Source of the DNA: an uncultured Phocaeicola sp.
GTDB lineage: Bacteria > Bacteroidota > Bacteroidia > Bacteroidales > Bacteroidaceae
Assembly (NCBI GenBank): GCA_944320845.1
Contig: CALUJA010000021.1
Span: 1-49,230 of the forward strand
DNA: 49,230 nt
Direction of reading: 5' to 3'
Shown here: positions 18,597 to 27,239 of the stretch, piece by piece
Layout of the letters: every line of letters begins with the position of its first letter
How positions within the stretch are numbered: position 1 is the first letter of the stretch
The notes under the pieces: generated by a model
The model's database searches: none
The model's input: the letters and a program-made list of their open reading frames with translations, nothing else
Told to the model about the DNA's origin: nothing
Made by a program: the position numbers and the translations under genes

Positions 18597-18604
18597 GGGG
18601 GAGG
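18597..18604 (+). promoter_or_regulatory. Shine-Dalgarno-like site deciding the mnmA start
   Basis: GGGGGAGG lies nine bases before the ATG at 18614. Such purine sites are rare in this genome, and it favours 18614 over the ATG at 18566 that overlaps the HxlR stop. Confidence 0.45.
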
Positions 18605-18613
18605 CTTGCTGCA

Positions 18614-19666
18614 ATGGGAAAGGATAAGAAGACGGTATTGCTTGGAATGAGCGGTGGAACGGACAGTTCGGTGGCTGCTCTGCTGCTTCTGGACGCGGGT
18701 TACGAGGTGACCGGCGTGACATTCCGTTTTTATGAAAGGGACGGCGACACGGAATATCTGGACGATGCGCGCGGTCTGTGCGACAGTCTGGGCATTCCTC
18801 ACCTGGTTTACGATGCGCGTGAAGTGTTCCGCGAGCGTATCATCCGTTACTTCATACAGGAATACATGGAGGGACGCACGCCCGTTCCCTGCACTTTGTG
18901 CAACAACTGCCTGAAATGGCCGCTTTTGAAGCAGATAGCCGACCGCGAAGGTATAGCCTGCCTGGCCACCGGACACTATGTAAGGAAGCGTTTCATCGGC
19001 GGATACTGGCATATTGCCTGTGGGGAAGACCCGGACAAAGACCAGTCTTTCTTTCTTTGGGGCCTGCCGCAGGAGATATTGTCGCGTGTGGTGCTGCCTT
19101 TGGGCGGACTGAACAAGACGCGGGTGCGGGAGATAGCGGCCGAACGCGGCTTCATGAAGGCGGCCCGCAAGCGCGACAGTCTGGGCGTATGCTTTTGTCC
19201 GGGGGATTATCGCAGCTTTTTGAGAGAGCATGTCCCGCCGGGCCGGATTCTTCCCGGTTACTTTTATGACGAGGCAGGGGCTTGTCTGGGGAAACATGAG
19301 GGATATCCCTTCTATACAATAGGCCAGCGGCGCGGTTTGGGCATTTATATGAACAAGGCATTGTTTGTAAAGGAGATTCTGGTGCCGGAAAACAAGATTA
19401 TCATTACCGACAGCCTGCAGGCTCTTGAGAGGGAAGAAATGTTTCTGACCGGCTGGAATGCCGTAAATCCCGATGCGCTGTTCGGAAGAGACGATGTAAT
19501 CGTCAGAATCCGTTACCGGAAGCAGGCCAACCGCTGTGTGGTGACGCCGGAAGCAGGCGGCCGCCTGCGTGTCCGCCTTTATGAACCGCTTGCTTCGGTG
19601 GCTTCCGGACAGGCGGCCGCCTTTTACCGCGGCGATATTCTCCTGGGCGGAGGGATTATTCTCTGA
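18614..19666 (+). CDS. mnmA: tRNA 2-thiouridine(34) synthase MnmA, divergent paralogue
   Basis: A 350-residue tRNA thiolase that adds sulfur to U34 using ATP. The PP-loop '[15 protein letters not shown]' is near residue 11. Both catalytic cysteines are present: the first in 'VPCTLCNNC' and the second in '[11 protein letters not shown]'. 'LATGHYVRK', '[10 protein letters not shown]', '[12 protein letters not shown]' and 'NRCVV' fit the later domains. The active-site loop differs from the usual PxxLCN/ICFIG forms, and Bacteroides species carry several mnmA paralogues, so this may be a secondary copy. An alternative start at 18566 (ATGA overlap with HxlR) adds a 16-residue Cys-rich extension not typical of the family. 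Pairing with an HxlR regulator suggests conditional expression. Confidence 0.88.
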   Translation: MGKDKKTVLLGMSGGTDSSVAALLLLDAGYEVTGVTFRFYERDGDTEYLDDARGLCDSLGIPHLVYDAREVFRERIIRYFIQEYMEGRTPVPCTLCNNCLKWPLLKQIADREGIACLATGHYVRKRFIGGYWHIACGEDPDKDQSFFLWGLPQEILSRVVLPLGGLNKTRVREIAAERGFMKAARKRDSLGVCFCPGDYRSFLREHVPPGRILPGYFYDEAGACLGKHEGYPFYTIGQRRGLGIYMNKALFVKEILVPENKIIITDSLQALEREEMFLTGWNAVNPDALFGRDDVIVRIRYRKQANRCVVTPEAGGRLRVRLYEPLASVASGQAAAFYRGDILLGGGIIL

Positions 19667-19670
19667 TGCG

Positions 19671-19701
19671 CTTGTTTTCTTGCCGTTTTTCATTACATTT
19701 G
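19671..19701 (+). promoter_or_regulatory. Promoter of the biotin leader and operon
   Basis: The -7 box TACATTTG is at 19694-19701 and CTTG at 19671-19674 gives a near -33 element 19 bp upstream. Transcription would begin near 19707, only five bases after the end of mnmA's surroundings and about 470 nt before bioB. No closer promoter for bioB was found. Confidence 0.6.
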
Positions 19702-19723
19702 CTGCCGTTAGAAGAAAAGTCCT

Positions 19724-20149
19724 ATGTTCCGTAAAAAAAGTTTTCATGCCGTCCGTATGATACGGTTCCGTCATTGGAGCCGCAAGAAGGATGCTGTCTT
19801 TTGCAGCCTGAAGCGGCATGTAACGATTGGATGTGTAGGCAAAAGCATCACCGAAGCCTCTCTGAGCAAGAAAAAGAACCTGACGGCGTGGGAAAACTTC
19901 CGGTCGGAAAGGTGCTGGCTCGGCCTTCCGGAGACGGAAGAGCCCGGCGCGGACGGAGGTGACACGTTGCTTCTGGAGGGAGCATTGTGTCTTGTCGCGC
20001 CGGCAAAAGGCCGTTTCGCCGGGTGTGCGGGGCGAAAAGAAAATAAAGGTGTACCGTCTGGTGTGAAGGATTTGTTTATCCGGGCAAAGGTTACGCGGGC
20101 AGGTGCAGTTTTTCCATATCATGCATGGAAGCTGCACCTGCCCGCGTGA
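19724..20149 (+). CDS. Leader open reading frame upstream of bioB (141 codons, unknown function)
   Basis: This frame opens about 17 nt after the predicted transcription start, behind the purine-rich AGAAGAAAAG, and closes 26 nt before bioB. The first 55 residues are basic with an ordered pattern (RFRHWSRKK, then A-F-x-S-L and V-T-I-G, then S-I-T-E-A-S-L). From memory, short proteins with such a WSRK...F.SL...V.IG stretch recur as hypothetical proteins in Bacteroidales; I cannot verify that here. The rest is less structured, and the last 18 codons are encoded by a 16-bp inverted repeat. Codon use (AGC, CTG, AAG, GCC, ATC) resembles the genes around it. There is no signal peptide or membrane segment. 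It could be a real small gene, a translated leader controlling bioB, or chance openness over a structured RNA. Confidence 0.45.
   Translation: MFRKKSFHAVRMIRFRHWSRKKDAVFCSLKRHVTIGCVGKSITEASLSKKKNLTAWENFRSERCWLGLPETEEPGADGGDTLLLEGALCLVAPAKGRFAGCAGRKENKGVPSGVKDLFIRAKVTRAGAVFPYHAWKLHLPA
20093..20147 (+). promoter_or_regulatory. Long perfect inverted repeat just before bioB
   Basis: ACGCGGGCAGGTGCAG (20093-20108) is the exact reverse complement of CTGCACCTGCCCGCGT (20132-20147). Inside the loop, TTCCAT (20112-20117) pairs with ATGGAA (20125-20130). The RNA would form a very stable stem of about 22 bp ending 28 nt before the bioB ATG. No T-run follows on the plus strand, so it is not a normal terminator. 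It may be an attenuator, a processing site or a protein-binding site. The stop codon of the leader frame (20147-20149) begins on its last base. Confidence 0.7.
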
Positions 20150-20175
20150 TTTATGTCCGACAGTTTATAAAGTTT

Positions 20176-21141
20176 ATGCAAGAATATCTGGAAGAATTAA
20201 AGGGCAAGGTCTTGTCGGGAAAAGACCTTGCGTATGCGGAGGCCTGTTGGCTGATGCGTGAAGCCCCTTTCCCGGAATTGTGCGAAGCCGCCCACGAGGT
20301 GACCTTAAGGCGGGCTTCGCGTGTCTTTGACATGTGTTCCATCATTAATGTCAAGTCCGGCCGTTGTCCGGAAGACTGCAAATGGTGTGCCCAGTCGGCT
20401 CATTATCATACGGATGCCAAGGCTTACGGAATTGTTTCCGAAGAAGAATGCCTGCGTCACGCCCGATACAACGGGCGGGCGGGAGTAAACCGCTTTTCTC
20501 TGGTGGCAAGCGGGCGGAAGCCTACGGACAAAGAGGTGGATGCCCTTTGCAAAAACTTTTTTTATCTGCATGAAAATTCCGGCGTGCGGCTTTGCGCCTC
20601 GCTGGGGCTGGCTACCGCGGAGCAGTTGCAAAGACTCCGCCGTGTCGGTGTGGAGCGTTATCACTGTAATCTGGAGACGGCGCCCTCGTTTTTCCCGAGC
20701 CTGTGCACCACGCATACGCAGGAAGAAAAGATTGCGACCCTGCGTGCGGCCCGTGAAGCGGGAATGGATGTGTGTTGTGGAGGCATCATCGGGATGGGAG
20801 AAACGGCGGAACAGCGGGTGGAACTTGCCTTTCTGCTGCGGGAACTGGGGATAAAGTCCATTCCCATCAATCTGTTGCAGCCCATTCCGGGCACGCCGCT
20901 CGGGCATGCCCGTCCGCTGGCGGCAGAAGAAGTGCTCCGGACGGTAGCTTTGTTTCGTCTTGTCAATCCGGATGCCTATTTGCGGTTTGCGGGGGGACGC
21001 TCGCAACTGGATGAAGATACCGTCCGGCGGGCTTTGTATATAGGGATAAATTCGGCCATCGTGGGTGATTTGCTCACTACGCTCGGCTCAAAAGTCAGTG
21101 AAGATGTGGAAAAAATCAAACAGGCAGGATATGAACTTTGA
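20176..21141 (+). CDS. bioB: Biotin synthase
   Basis: A 321-residue radical-SAM enzyme that inserts sulfur into dethiobiotin, the last step of biotin synthesis. The [4Fe-4S] motif is in '[16 protein letters not shown]' (CxxxCxxC), and the [2Fe-2S]-ligand region '[13 protein letters not shown]', '[17 protein letters not shown]' and '[10 protein letters not shown]' with its Arg ligand are all present. ATG 20176 ([13 protein letters not shown]) matches the usual BioB N-terminus; the in-frame ATG at 20125 lies in the loop of the inverted repeat and would add 17 atypical residues. First biosynthetic gene of the operon; its end overlaps bioA by 11 nt. Confidence 0.96.
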   Translation: MQEYLEELKGKVLSGKDLAYAEACWLMREAPFPELCEAAHEVTLRRASRVFDMCSIINVKSGRCPEDCKWCAQSAHYHTDAKAYGIVSEEECLRHARYNGRAGVNRFSLVASGRKPTDKEVDALCKNFFYLHENSGVRLCASLGLATAEQLQRLRRVGVERYHCNLETAPSFFPSLCTTHTQEEKIATLRAAREAGMDVCCGGIIGMGETAEQRVELAFLLRELGIKSIPINLLQPIPGTPLGHARPLAAEEVLRTVALFRLVNPDAYLRFAGGRSQLDEDTVRRALYIGINSAIVGDLLTTLGSKVSEDVEKIKQAGYEL

Positions 21142-22420
21142 CAAGATAACGGATAATTTCGACAGGGAGCATTTGTGGCATCCGTATACTTCGGCCACCC
21201 GTCCGCTCCCGACTTATAAAGTGAGGCGGGCACAAGGTTGTAAAATAATTCTGGAAGACGGAACGGAGCTGATTGAAGGGATGTCTTCGTGGTGGTGTGC
21301 CGTTCACGGATACAATCATCCCGTTCTGAACCGGGCAATAGAGGAGCAGCTTAAGGATATGGCGCATATCATGTTCGGCGGATTGACGCATGCGCCTGCC
21401 ATAGAACTGGGCAAACTGCTGCTTTCTGTCGTTCCTCCGTCCATGCGGAAGATATTCTATGCCGACAGTGGTTCGGTGGCCGTGGAGGTTGCCCTGAAGA
21501 TGGCGGTGCAGTATCAGTATGCAAAGGGCTGTCCGGAGCGCAATAATTTTGTCACCATCCGTTCGGGCTATCACGGAGATACGTGGAATGCCATGTCGGT
21601 GTGCGACCCCGTGACCGGAATGCACCGTCTTTTCGGTCCGGCGCTGCCTGTCCGCCATTTCTTGCCTGCTCCCCAAAGCCGGTTCGGTGGGGTCTGGAAC
21701 GAAGAAGACCTGCTTCCTTTGCAGGCGGTAATACGTGAATACGGCCGGGAGCTTGCTGGATTGATACTGGAACCCGTAGTGCAAGGCGCGGGAGGTATGC
21801 GCTTCTATCATCCCCGATACTTGTGCGAGGCCGCCCGCCTGTGTCGGGAGAACGGCCTGCTCTTGATATTCGATGAGATTGCCACGGGATTCGGGCGGAC
21901 AGGAAAGCTTTTCGCCTGCGAGCATGCCGGTGTGGAGCCGGATATCATGTGCATAGGCAAGGCGCTGACAGGAGGATACATGACATTCTCGGCGGTCTTG
22001 ACAACCGATGAAGTAGCGGGCTGCATCTCAGACCATTATCCGAATGCCTTTATGCACGGCCCTACGTTTATGGGAAATCCGCTCGCGTGTGCCGTGGCAA
22101 GGGCTTCTGTGGAGCTGCTGCTGTCATCGGGATGGAAAGAAAAGGTGCAGCGGATAGAAAGCCAGTTGAAGGCGGAGCTTGCTCCGGCCAAAACTCTGCC
22201 GCAAGTGGCGGATGTCCGCGTATTGGGGGCGATAGGCGTGATTGAGACCCGTCGCGAGGTGGACATGGCATGGATGCAGCGCCGGTTTGTCGAGGAAGGC
22301 GTGTGGGTGCGTCCGTTCGGCAGGCTGGTTTATATTATGCCGCCGTTCATTATAAGTCGGGAGGAACTGAGCCGGCTCACGGGCGCATTGGTAAAGATTG
22401 TAGGTGAAATGAAAATATAG
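21131..22420 (+). CDS. bioA: Adenosylmethionine--8-amino-7-oxononanoate transaminase
   Basis: A 429-residue class III PLP aminotransferase converting KAPA to DAPA with SAM as amino donor. Visible features: '[11 protein letters not shown]' at the start, '[14 protein letters not shown]', '[17 protein letters not shown]', the '[11 protein letters not shown]' loop, '[15 protein letters not shown]' with the PLP-contacting Asp, and the Schiff-base lysine in '[10 protein letters not shown]'. ATG 21131 overlaps the bioB stop region by 11 nt, pointing to translational coupling; the upstream ATG at 21065 lies inside bioB and adds an unrelated leader. Five bases separate it from bioF. Confidence 0.96.
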   Translation: MNFDKITDNFDREHLWHPYTSATRPLPTYKVRRAQGCKIILEDGTELIEGMSSWWCAVHGYNHPVLNRAIEEQLKDMAHIMFGGLTHAPAIELGKLLLSVVPPSMRKIFYADSGSVAVEVALKMAVQYQYAKGCPERNNFVTIRSGYHGDTWNAMSVCDPVTGMHRLFGPALPVRHFLPAPQSRFGGVWNEEDLLPLQAVIREYGRELAGLILEPVVQGAGGMRFYHPRYLCEAARLCRENGLLLIFDEIATGFGRTGKLFACEHAGVEPDIMCIGKALTGGYMTFSAVLTTDEVAGCISDHYPNAFMHGPTFMGNPLACAVARASVELLLSSGWKEKVQRIESQLKAELAPAKTLPQVADVRVLGAIGVIETRREVDMAWMQRRFVEEGVWVRPFGRLVYIMPPFIISREELSRLTGALVKIVGEMKI

Positions 22421-22425
22421 AAGGT

Positions 22426-23571
22426 ATGGACAGATACGGACAAGAGCTGCAGCGCCTGCTGGAAAAGGGTGATTTGCGGACATTGCCGGATGTAAGGCAC
22501 GAAGGAAAATGGATTGTTGGCGGAGGAAGGCGGATGCTGAATCTTTCTTCGAACGATTATTTGGGGCTGGCCGCCGACAAGGAACTGCGCCGCGAGTTCA
22601 TGGAAACTTTGGATGAAGAGGATTTTTTGTTTTCCTCTTCGTCTTCGCGGCTGCTTACAGGGAATTTTGACATTTGCACCAGACTGGAAGACAAGTTGGC
22701 CGGGTTGTTCCGGGCGGAGAGTGCTTTGGTATTCAGCAGCGGATACCATATGAATGCGGGGATTCTTCCGGCCATAAGCGATTCTCATACGCTGATACTG
22801 GCCGACAAGCTGGTGCACGCCAGCCTGATTGACGGTATCCGGCTTTCTCCGGCTCATGCAATCCGCTACCGCCATCAGGACTACGGGCAGCTGGAGTCGT
22901 TGGTCGACAAGTACCGGAAGGAATACGAGCGGATTGTTATCGTGACGGAAAGTGTTTTCAGCATGGACGGCGATGTGACCGACCTGCGCCGGCTTGTCTC
23001 GATTAAGCGTCTCAGTCCGCAGCAGATACTGCTTTATGTGGATGAGGCCCATGCCATCGGCGTGCGGGGCCGGAACGGACTGGGCATTGCCGAGGAGCAG
23101 GGATGTGTGCCGGAAGTGGATTTCCTGTGCGGCACCTTTGGAAAAGCGATGGCTTCTGTAGGAGCGTATGTGGTTTGCCGCAGAGAACTGCGCGACTATT
23201 TGGTCAATAAGATGCGTACGCTTATCTTTACCACGGCTCTGCCGCCCGTAAACCTGGCCTGGACATGCTTCCTGCTGGAGCGCTTGCCGCAGTGGAAGGG
23301 ACTTCGCATGCATCTGGACGACATGGCTGCCCGCCTGCGGAACTGTCTGGGTGGCGGTGAAGGCTGCGTATCGGGCAGTCATATCATCCCGCTGATAGAG
23401 GGAGAGAGCGGAAAGGCCGTCTTAAAGGCGGAGGAACTCCGGCGTAAAGGCTTTTATGTGCTCCCTGTCCGTCCGCCTACAGTGCCTGAAGGCACATCGC
23501 GCCTGCGCTTCTCGCTGCGGGCAGACATTGCGGACGAAGAGTTGGATGCTTTGATAACCTGTTTGAAATGA
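22426..23571 (+). CDS. bioF: 8-amino-7-oxononanoate synthase
   Basis: A 381-residue alpha-oxoamine synthase joining pimeloyl-ACP (or -CoA) and L-alanine to give KAPA. 'NLSSNDYLGLA', 'SSSSSRLLTGNFDIC', 'VFSSGYHMNAGIL', the 'VDEAHAIGVRG' PLP-binding aspartate, and the catalytic lysine in 'GTFGKAMASVGAYV' are intact. 'VPEGTSRLRFSL' closes the fold. It sits 5 nt after bioA and 6 nt before bioG. Confidence 0.96.
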   Translation: MDRYGQELQRLLEKGDLRTLPDVRHEGKWIVGGGRRMLNLSSNDYLGLAADKELRREFMETLDEEDFLFSSSSSRLLTGNFDICTRLEDKLAGLFRAESALVFSSGYHMNAGILPAISDSHTLILADKLVHASLIDGIRLSPAHAIRYRHQDYGQLESLVDKYRKEYERIVIVTESVFSMDGDVTDLRRLVSIKRLSPQQILLYVDEAHAIGVRGRNGLGIAEEQGCVPEVDFLCGTFGKAMASVGAYVVCRRELRDYLVNKMRTLIFTTALPPVNLAWTCFLLERLPQWKGLRMHLDDMAARLRNCLGGGEGCVSGSHIIPLIEGESGKAVLKAEELRRKGFYVLPVRPPTVPEGTSRLRFSLRADIADEELDALITCLK

Positions 23572-23577
23572 GGAATT

Positions 23578-24252
23578 ATGATACAACGGTTCATTAAAAA
23601 GGAAAACAATCCGGCACTGCTTCTCTTTTTTGCCGGATGGGGGGCAGACGATAGTCTGTTCAAGTTGCCGGCAGAGACGGGATATGATTATCTGCTGTGC
23701 TATGATTACCGGAATCTGGATTTTGACTATACGCTTTTGCAGGGATACAGCTCCATCCGGCTGCTGGCCTGGTCGATGGGCGTATGGGTCGCCTCTCAGG
23801 TTCTTCAGGGGAAAGATTTTCCGTATCAGATGAAGTTGGCCGTCAACGGCACGCTTCTGCCGATAGATGACGGGCAAGGTATACCCGAGGCCGTATTTTC
23901 AGGCACGCTGGCCCGTTTTTCCGAGCAGACACTGGTGCGGTTCCGCCGCCGGATGTGCGGTTCGGTGGAAGAGGTAAAGGCTTTCCTGGCGCATCATCCT
24001 TACCGGAGCGCGGGTGAGCTTCGCGAAGAGCTGGCGGCATTGGCGGAAACGGTGGCCCGGTCGGACATGCCCTGCTTTTTGTGGGACAGGGCCGTGGTCG
24101 GGCTTAGGGACAAAATATTTTTGGCCGATAACCAAATGAGCTTTTGGAAAGGGAAAACGCAGCTTTTGCCGAGGGATATGGAGCATTATGACGATGGCTT
24201 TTTCGCTGCGTGCATCTCGGGAAAGGAGGACGGCCTGTGGATAAAGCGTTGA
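23578..24252 (+). CDS. bioG: Pimeloyl-ACP methyl ester esterase BioG (DUF452)
   Basis: A 224-residue alpha/beta-hydrolase of the DUF452/BioG family. It removes the methyl group from pimeloyl-ACP methyl ester, ending the BioC-started chain. 'LLFFAGWGADDSLF' near residues 15-28 forms the oxyanion region, the nucleophile is the Ser in 'LLAWSMGVW' (about residue 65), and the late 'EHYDDGFF' carries the catalytic His near residue 203. BioG replaces E. coli BioH and is normally encoded next to bioC, as here. It overlaps bioC by 16 nt. Confidence 0.92.
   Translation: MIQRFIKKENNPALLLFFAGWGADDSLFKLPAETGYDYLLCYDYRNLDFDYTLLQGYSSIRLLAWSMGVWVASQVLQGKDFPYQMKLAVNGTLLPIDDGQGIPEAVFSGTLARFSEQTLVRFRRRMCGSVEEVKAFLAHHPYRSAGELREELAALAETVARSDMPCFLWDRAVVGLRDKIFLADNQMSFWKGKTQLLPRDMEHYDDGFFAACISGKEDGLWIKR
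24222..24229 (+). promoter_or_regulatory. Strong Shine-Dalgarno deciding the bioC start
   Basis: AAAGGAGG, a near-perfect anti-16S match, is seven bases before a GTG at 24237. It is inside the 3' end of bioG and supports GTG 24237 over the ATG at 24210. Confidence 0.6.
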
Positions 24253-24995
24253 TAAGGCGGCGTTTTGCCCGTGCTTCGGCAACCTACGCGGAGCGTGCCG
24301 ACGCACAGCGGAGGATTGCCGCGAGAATGGCCGGACTGATTGCCCGCCATGTGCCCCGTTCGGCCTGTCGCAACGTGCTGGAAGTGGGCTGCGGAACGGG
24401 CGTGTTTACCCGCATGCTGCTCCGCCGCACGCATCCTTCTTTCGTTTGGCTGAATGATATCTGTCCGGAGATGCGGGAAAGTCTGGCCGATGTATTGGGC
24501 GAACGGGTGCAGTTCTGCCCCGGCGATGCGGAACAGACGGAGTTTCCCGGCGGACAGAGCCTGATAACCTCCTGTTCGGCTATCCAGTGGTTCGATTCTC
24601 CGCCGCGCTTTTTCGCCCGGTGCAGGAACCTGCTGGCGGACGGCGGATATTTCTCGTTCAGCACATTCGGACAGAAAAATCTTCAGGAAGTGGCTTCCGT
24701 CACCGGAGAGGCATTAAGCTATCTTTCTTTAGAGGAACTGAAGTCGGTTTTGCTTCCGCATTACGAACTGATACACGCCAGTGAAGAGCTGATATCCTTT
24801 TCTTTCCCTTCTCCTCTTGAGGTGCTGCGGCATTTGCAGGCTACCGGAGTGACGGGTATCCGCCGCCGGCAGTGGACGAAAGGTATGCTTGCCGATTTTT
24901 GCAGGCGTTATGAGCGCTTGTTCCGTCAGACCGACCGGACTGTCTGTCTGACCTATCATCCCATTTATATCATTGCTAAAAAGATTGCATCATGA
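24237..24995 (+). CDS. bioC: Malonyl-ACP O-methyltransferase
   Basis: A 252-residue SAM methyltransferase that masks the malonyl-ACP carboxyl group so that fatty-acid enzymes can build the pimeloyl chain. N-terminal 'RRRFARASATYAERADAQRRI' is the usual BioC opening (F-x-R-A-A-x-x-Y). The SAM motif 'VLEVGCGTGVFTRML' follows near residue 54, then 'FSTFGQKNLQEV' and 'SPLEVLRHLQATGVTG'. It uses a GTG start behind a strong ribosome-binding site and overlaps bioG by 16 nt. Its stop overlaps the bioD start (ATGA). Confidence 0.93.
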   Translation: MDKALIRRRFARASATYAERADAQRRIAARMAGLIARHVPRSACRNVLEVGCGTGVFTRMLLRRTHPSFVWLNDICPEMRESLADVLGERVQFCPGDAEQTEFPGGQSLITSCSAIQWFDSPPRFFARCRNLLADGGYFSFSTFGQKNLQEVASVTGEALSYLSLEELKSVLLPHYELIHASEELISFSFPSPLEVLRHLQATGVTGIRRRQWTKGMLADFCRRYERLFRQTDRTVCLTYHPIYIIAKKIAS

Positions 24996-25633
24996 AAAAG
25001 ACCGTTTATTTTGTGAGCGGAATCGATACCGGAATAGGCAAAAGCTATGCCACCGGGTATCTGGCCCGCGAATGGAACCGGAAAGGAATCCGTACGATAA
25101 CTCAGAAATTTGTCCAGACGGGGAATACCGGCCTGTCGGAAGATATCGAACTGCACCGCCGGCTGATGGGGACGGGGCTTCTGGAAGAAGACAAAACGCA
25201 TCTGACCATGCCCGAAATCTTTACCTATCCGTGTTCCCCGCATCTGGCTGCCGAGATTGACGGCCGTCCGATAGACTTTGAAAAGATAGAGCAGGCTTCC
25301 CGCAGGCTTTTGGAAAGGTATGATGCCGTTTTGCTCGAAGGGGCGGGAGGGTTGATGGTGCCTTTGACGCGCAATCTGCTGACCATCGACTACGTGGCCC
25401 GGAGGAACTATCCGCTTATCCTCGTCACTTCGGGCAGATTGGGCAGTATAAACCATACATTGCTTAGCCTGGAGGCCGTTGCGGCCCGTGGAATCCGTCT
25501 GCACAGCGTAATGTACAACCTTTATCCTCAGGAGGAAGACAAGGTCATTCAGCATGATACGGAGGAATACATCCGTACGTGGCTTCAGAAGAAGTTTCCG
25601 GAAACGCTGTTCGAGCGCGTTCCCTGCCTGTGA
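24992..25633 (+). CDS. bioD: Dethiobiotin synthase
   Basis: A 213-residue P-loop enzyme closing the ureido ring of DAPA with CO2 and ATP. The Walker-A variant is 'SGIDTGIGKSYATGYL' (residues 9-24). 'QKFVQTGN' carries the catalytic Lys, and 'EGAGGLMVPL' the later nucleotide-binding loop. Length is normal. Last gene of the operon, with a 4-bp overlap with bioC and a strong terminator 17 bp downstream. Confidence 0.95.
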   Translation: MKKTVYFVSGIDTGIGKSYATGYLAREWNRKGIRTITQKFVQTGNTGLSEDIELHRRLMGTGLLEEDKTHLTMPEIFTYPCSPHLAAEIDGRPIDFEKIEQASRRLLERYDAVLLEGAGGLMVPLTRNLLTIDYVARRNYPLILVTSGRLGSINHTLLSLEAVAARGIRLHSVMYNLYPQEEDKVIQHDTEEYIRTWLQKKFPETLFERVPCL

Positions 25634-25643
25634 GACAGGGTGA

Positions 25644-25686
25644 AAAAAGGACCGGGACGCATGAAACCATGCGTCCCGGTCTTTTC
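25644..25686. terminator. Bidirectional intrinsic terminator between bioD and the U32 gene
   Basis: GACCGGGACGCATG (25650-25663) pairs perfectly with CATGCGTCCCGGTC (25668-25681) over a 4-nt loop. TTTT follows on the plus strand and AAAAAA precedes it, so it can end transcription of both the biotin operon and the convergent U32 gene. Confidence 0.92.
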
Positions 25687-25695
25687 ATTTTGCCG

Positions 25696-26970
25696 TCAGG
25701 ACAAGGCCTGCCTGCTTTTCAGTTCTTCCGCCGGAACCATCCGGTACAGCTTGTCGCTGGGGCGGATACGGGCGGGAACCTTGAACGATACGTGCACGCC
25801 CTTCTTTACCACATCTACCGGCTTCAGGTCGACGCGGGCTTCTTCCAGCGTGACATACATCGCGCCTGTGGTAGGCCCCGTAATCAGCAGTCTGTCTCCC
25901 ACCTTGATTTCAGCTGCTTCGATGAGAAACTCCGCCACACCGATATTCGAGAAATATTTGATGCCTTTTCCGGCATAAATCTTGCGTTCCGTAGCCTCCG
26001 AACCATAGTTCCGGCTCCATTCCCCGAGGCGCTGTCCCAAGTAATAGCCGTTCCAGAATCCGCGGTTGAACACGGTCTTCAGGCGTGCGTCCCAGTCATC
26101 CTTCTTTTCCTCCGTGAATGTGCCGTCTATATAAGCCTGTATCGCTTCCTTGTAACACTCCACAACCGTCTTTACATACTCGGGGCCGCGTGCTCGTCCC
26201 TCAATCTTGAACACGCGGATTCCGGCTTCTATCATTTCGTCCATGAAGCGGATGGTCTTGAGGTCTTTCGGCGACATGATATACTTGTTGTCCACCTCCA
26301 GTTCGATGTCGCTTTCCCGGTCTTTCACCGTATAGGCGCGCCGGCATACCTGCATGCAGGCACCTCGGTTGGCCGATGCATTCAGTTCGTGCAAGCTGAG
26401 ATAACACTTGCCCGATACGGCCATACACAGCGCTCCGTGGCAGAACATCTCGATACGCACGGGCTTTCCCATCGGTCCCGTTATGTGTTCTGTCTGGATG
26501 GCCTCGTAAATGGCACGTACCTGCTTCAGATTAAGCTCGCGGGCCAGTACCACCACATCGGCAAACCGCGCATAAAATTTCAGAGCCTCGGCGTTGCTGA
26601 TGTTCAGCTGGGTGGAAAGATGTACTTCCATGCCGATGCGGTTGCAGTAATCCATGACCGCCACATCGGCGGCTATTACTGCGCTGATGCCTGCTTCCTT
26701 TGCCGCTTCCACAATGCGGTGCATCAGCGTTATGTCTTCATCGTAGATGATGGTGTTGACGGTGAGATAACTCTTTACTCCATTTTCATCGCAGATTCGG
26801 GCAATGTCCTTCAGGTCGTCTGTCGTGAAGGTATTGGCCGAACGTGCGCGCATGTTGAGGCTTTCTATGCCGAAGTAGACGGAGTCGGCTCCGGCATGTA
26901 TGGCTGCCGCAAGGGATTCGCGTGAGCCCACCGGCGCCATAATTTCAAAGTCTTTTATCGAATGGTTCAT
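25696..26970 (-). CDS. U32 family protein, tRNA uridine hydroxylation protein TrhP-like
   Basis: A 424-residue member of the U32 'peptidase' family. The N-terminal TIM-barrel start 'MAPVGSRESLAAAIHAGADSVYFG' and the U32 signature 'IEMFCHGALCMAVSGKCYLS', followed by 'NRGACMQVCRRAY', supply the four conserved cysteines (about residues 170-210) that bind an Fe-S cluster. Length and C-terminal beta domain match E. coli TrhP (YegQ), which with prephenate forms 5-hydroxyuridine at tRNA position 34. TrhP-like function is favoured over the older collagenase label. Single-gene unit with its own promoter and shared terminator. Confidence 0.88.
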   Translation of the reverse strand: MNHSIKDFEIMAPVGSRESLAAAIHAGADSVYFGIESLNMRARSANTFTTDDLKDIARICDENGVKSYLTVNTIIYDEDITLMHRIVEAAKEAGISAVIAADVAVMDYCNRIGMEVHLSTQLNISNAEALKFYARFADVVVLARELNLKQVRAIYEAIQTEHITGPMGKPVRIEMFCHGALCMAVSGKCYLSLHELNASANRGACMQVCRRAYTVKDRESDIELEVDNKYIMSPKDLKTIRFMDEMIEAGIRVFKIEGRARGPEYVKTVVECYKEAIQAYIDGTFTEEKKDDWDARLKTVFNRGFWNGYYLGQRLGEWSRNYGSEATERKIYAGKGIKYFSNIGVAEFLIEAAEIKVGDRLLITGPTTGAMYVTLEEARVDLKPVDVVKKGVHVSFKVPARIRPSDKLYRMVPAEELKSRQALS

Positions 26971-26995
26971 TTTCTCTGGTTGTTTTTTCAGGGTG

Positions 26996-27003
26996 CAAAG
27001 TTA
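26996..27003 (-). promoter_or_regulatory. Promoter -7 box of the U32 gene
   Basis: The minus strand reads TAACTTTG followed by C, 25 bp before the ATG at 26970. Confidence 0.6.
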
Positions 27004-27239
27004 CATGAAATTAATGGAATAACCTTATAAAAAGTATTCCCTTGTTTCGGGGATGGGAGAATCGCTCTTGTCGTCTGCCGAACAGGAATATCTTTTTTGT
27101 CTTTTTGTTGCTATTTGGATAGGGATAGGATGAAATGTTTTTTGGGCAGGACAGGATTTTTTTTTGATAAGGCATTCCGGAAAGTCGGATTCCGTCAAAA
27201 AAATATTTCCTGTAGGCTTCTTCGGTATTTATTTATGCT

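Noticed and set aside
19707-20092. Cobalamin, TPP or other known riboswitch, or RNase P/6S RNA, in the bioB leader
   Set aside because: I looked on both strands for the conserved boxes of these RNAs and did not find them. A new structured RNA remains possible and is covered in the findings.
18422-20137. 571-codon minus-strand frame opposite mnmA and the biotin leader
   Set aside because: It is the longest antisense frame, but it is a shadow of mnmA's codon bias. It has no promoter and no family likeness, and it is rich in Arg/His/Gln as expected of an antisense frame.
22330-23382. 350-codon minus-strand frame opposite bioF
   Set aside because: Shadow of bioF codons in the middle of a tight operon.
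25579-26925. 448-codon plus-strand frame opposite the U32 gene
   Set aside because: It overlaps bioD, crosses a strong terminator, and lies antisense to a well-conserved gene, with a His/Arg/Val-rich shadow composition.
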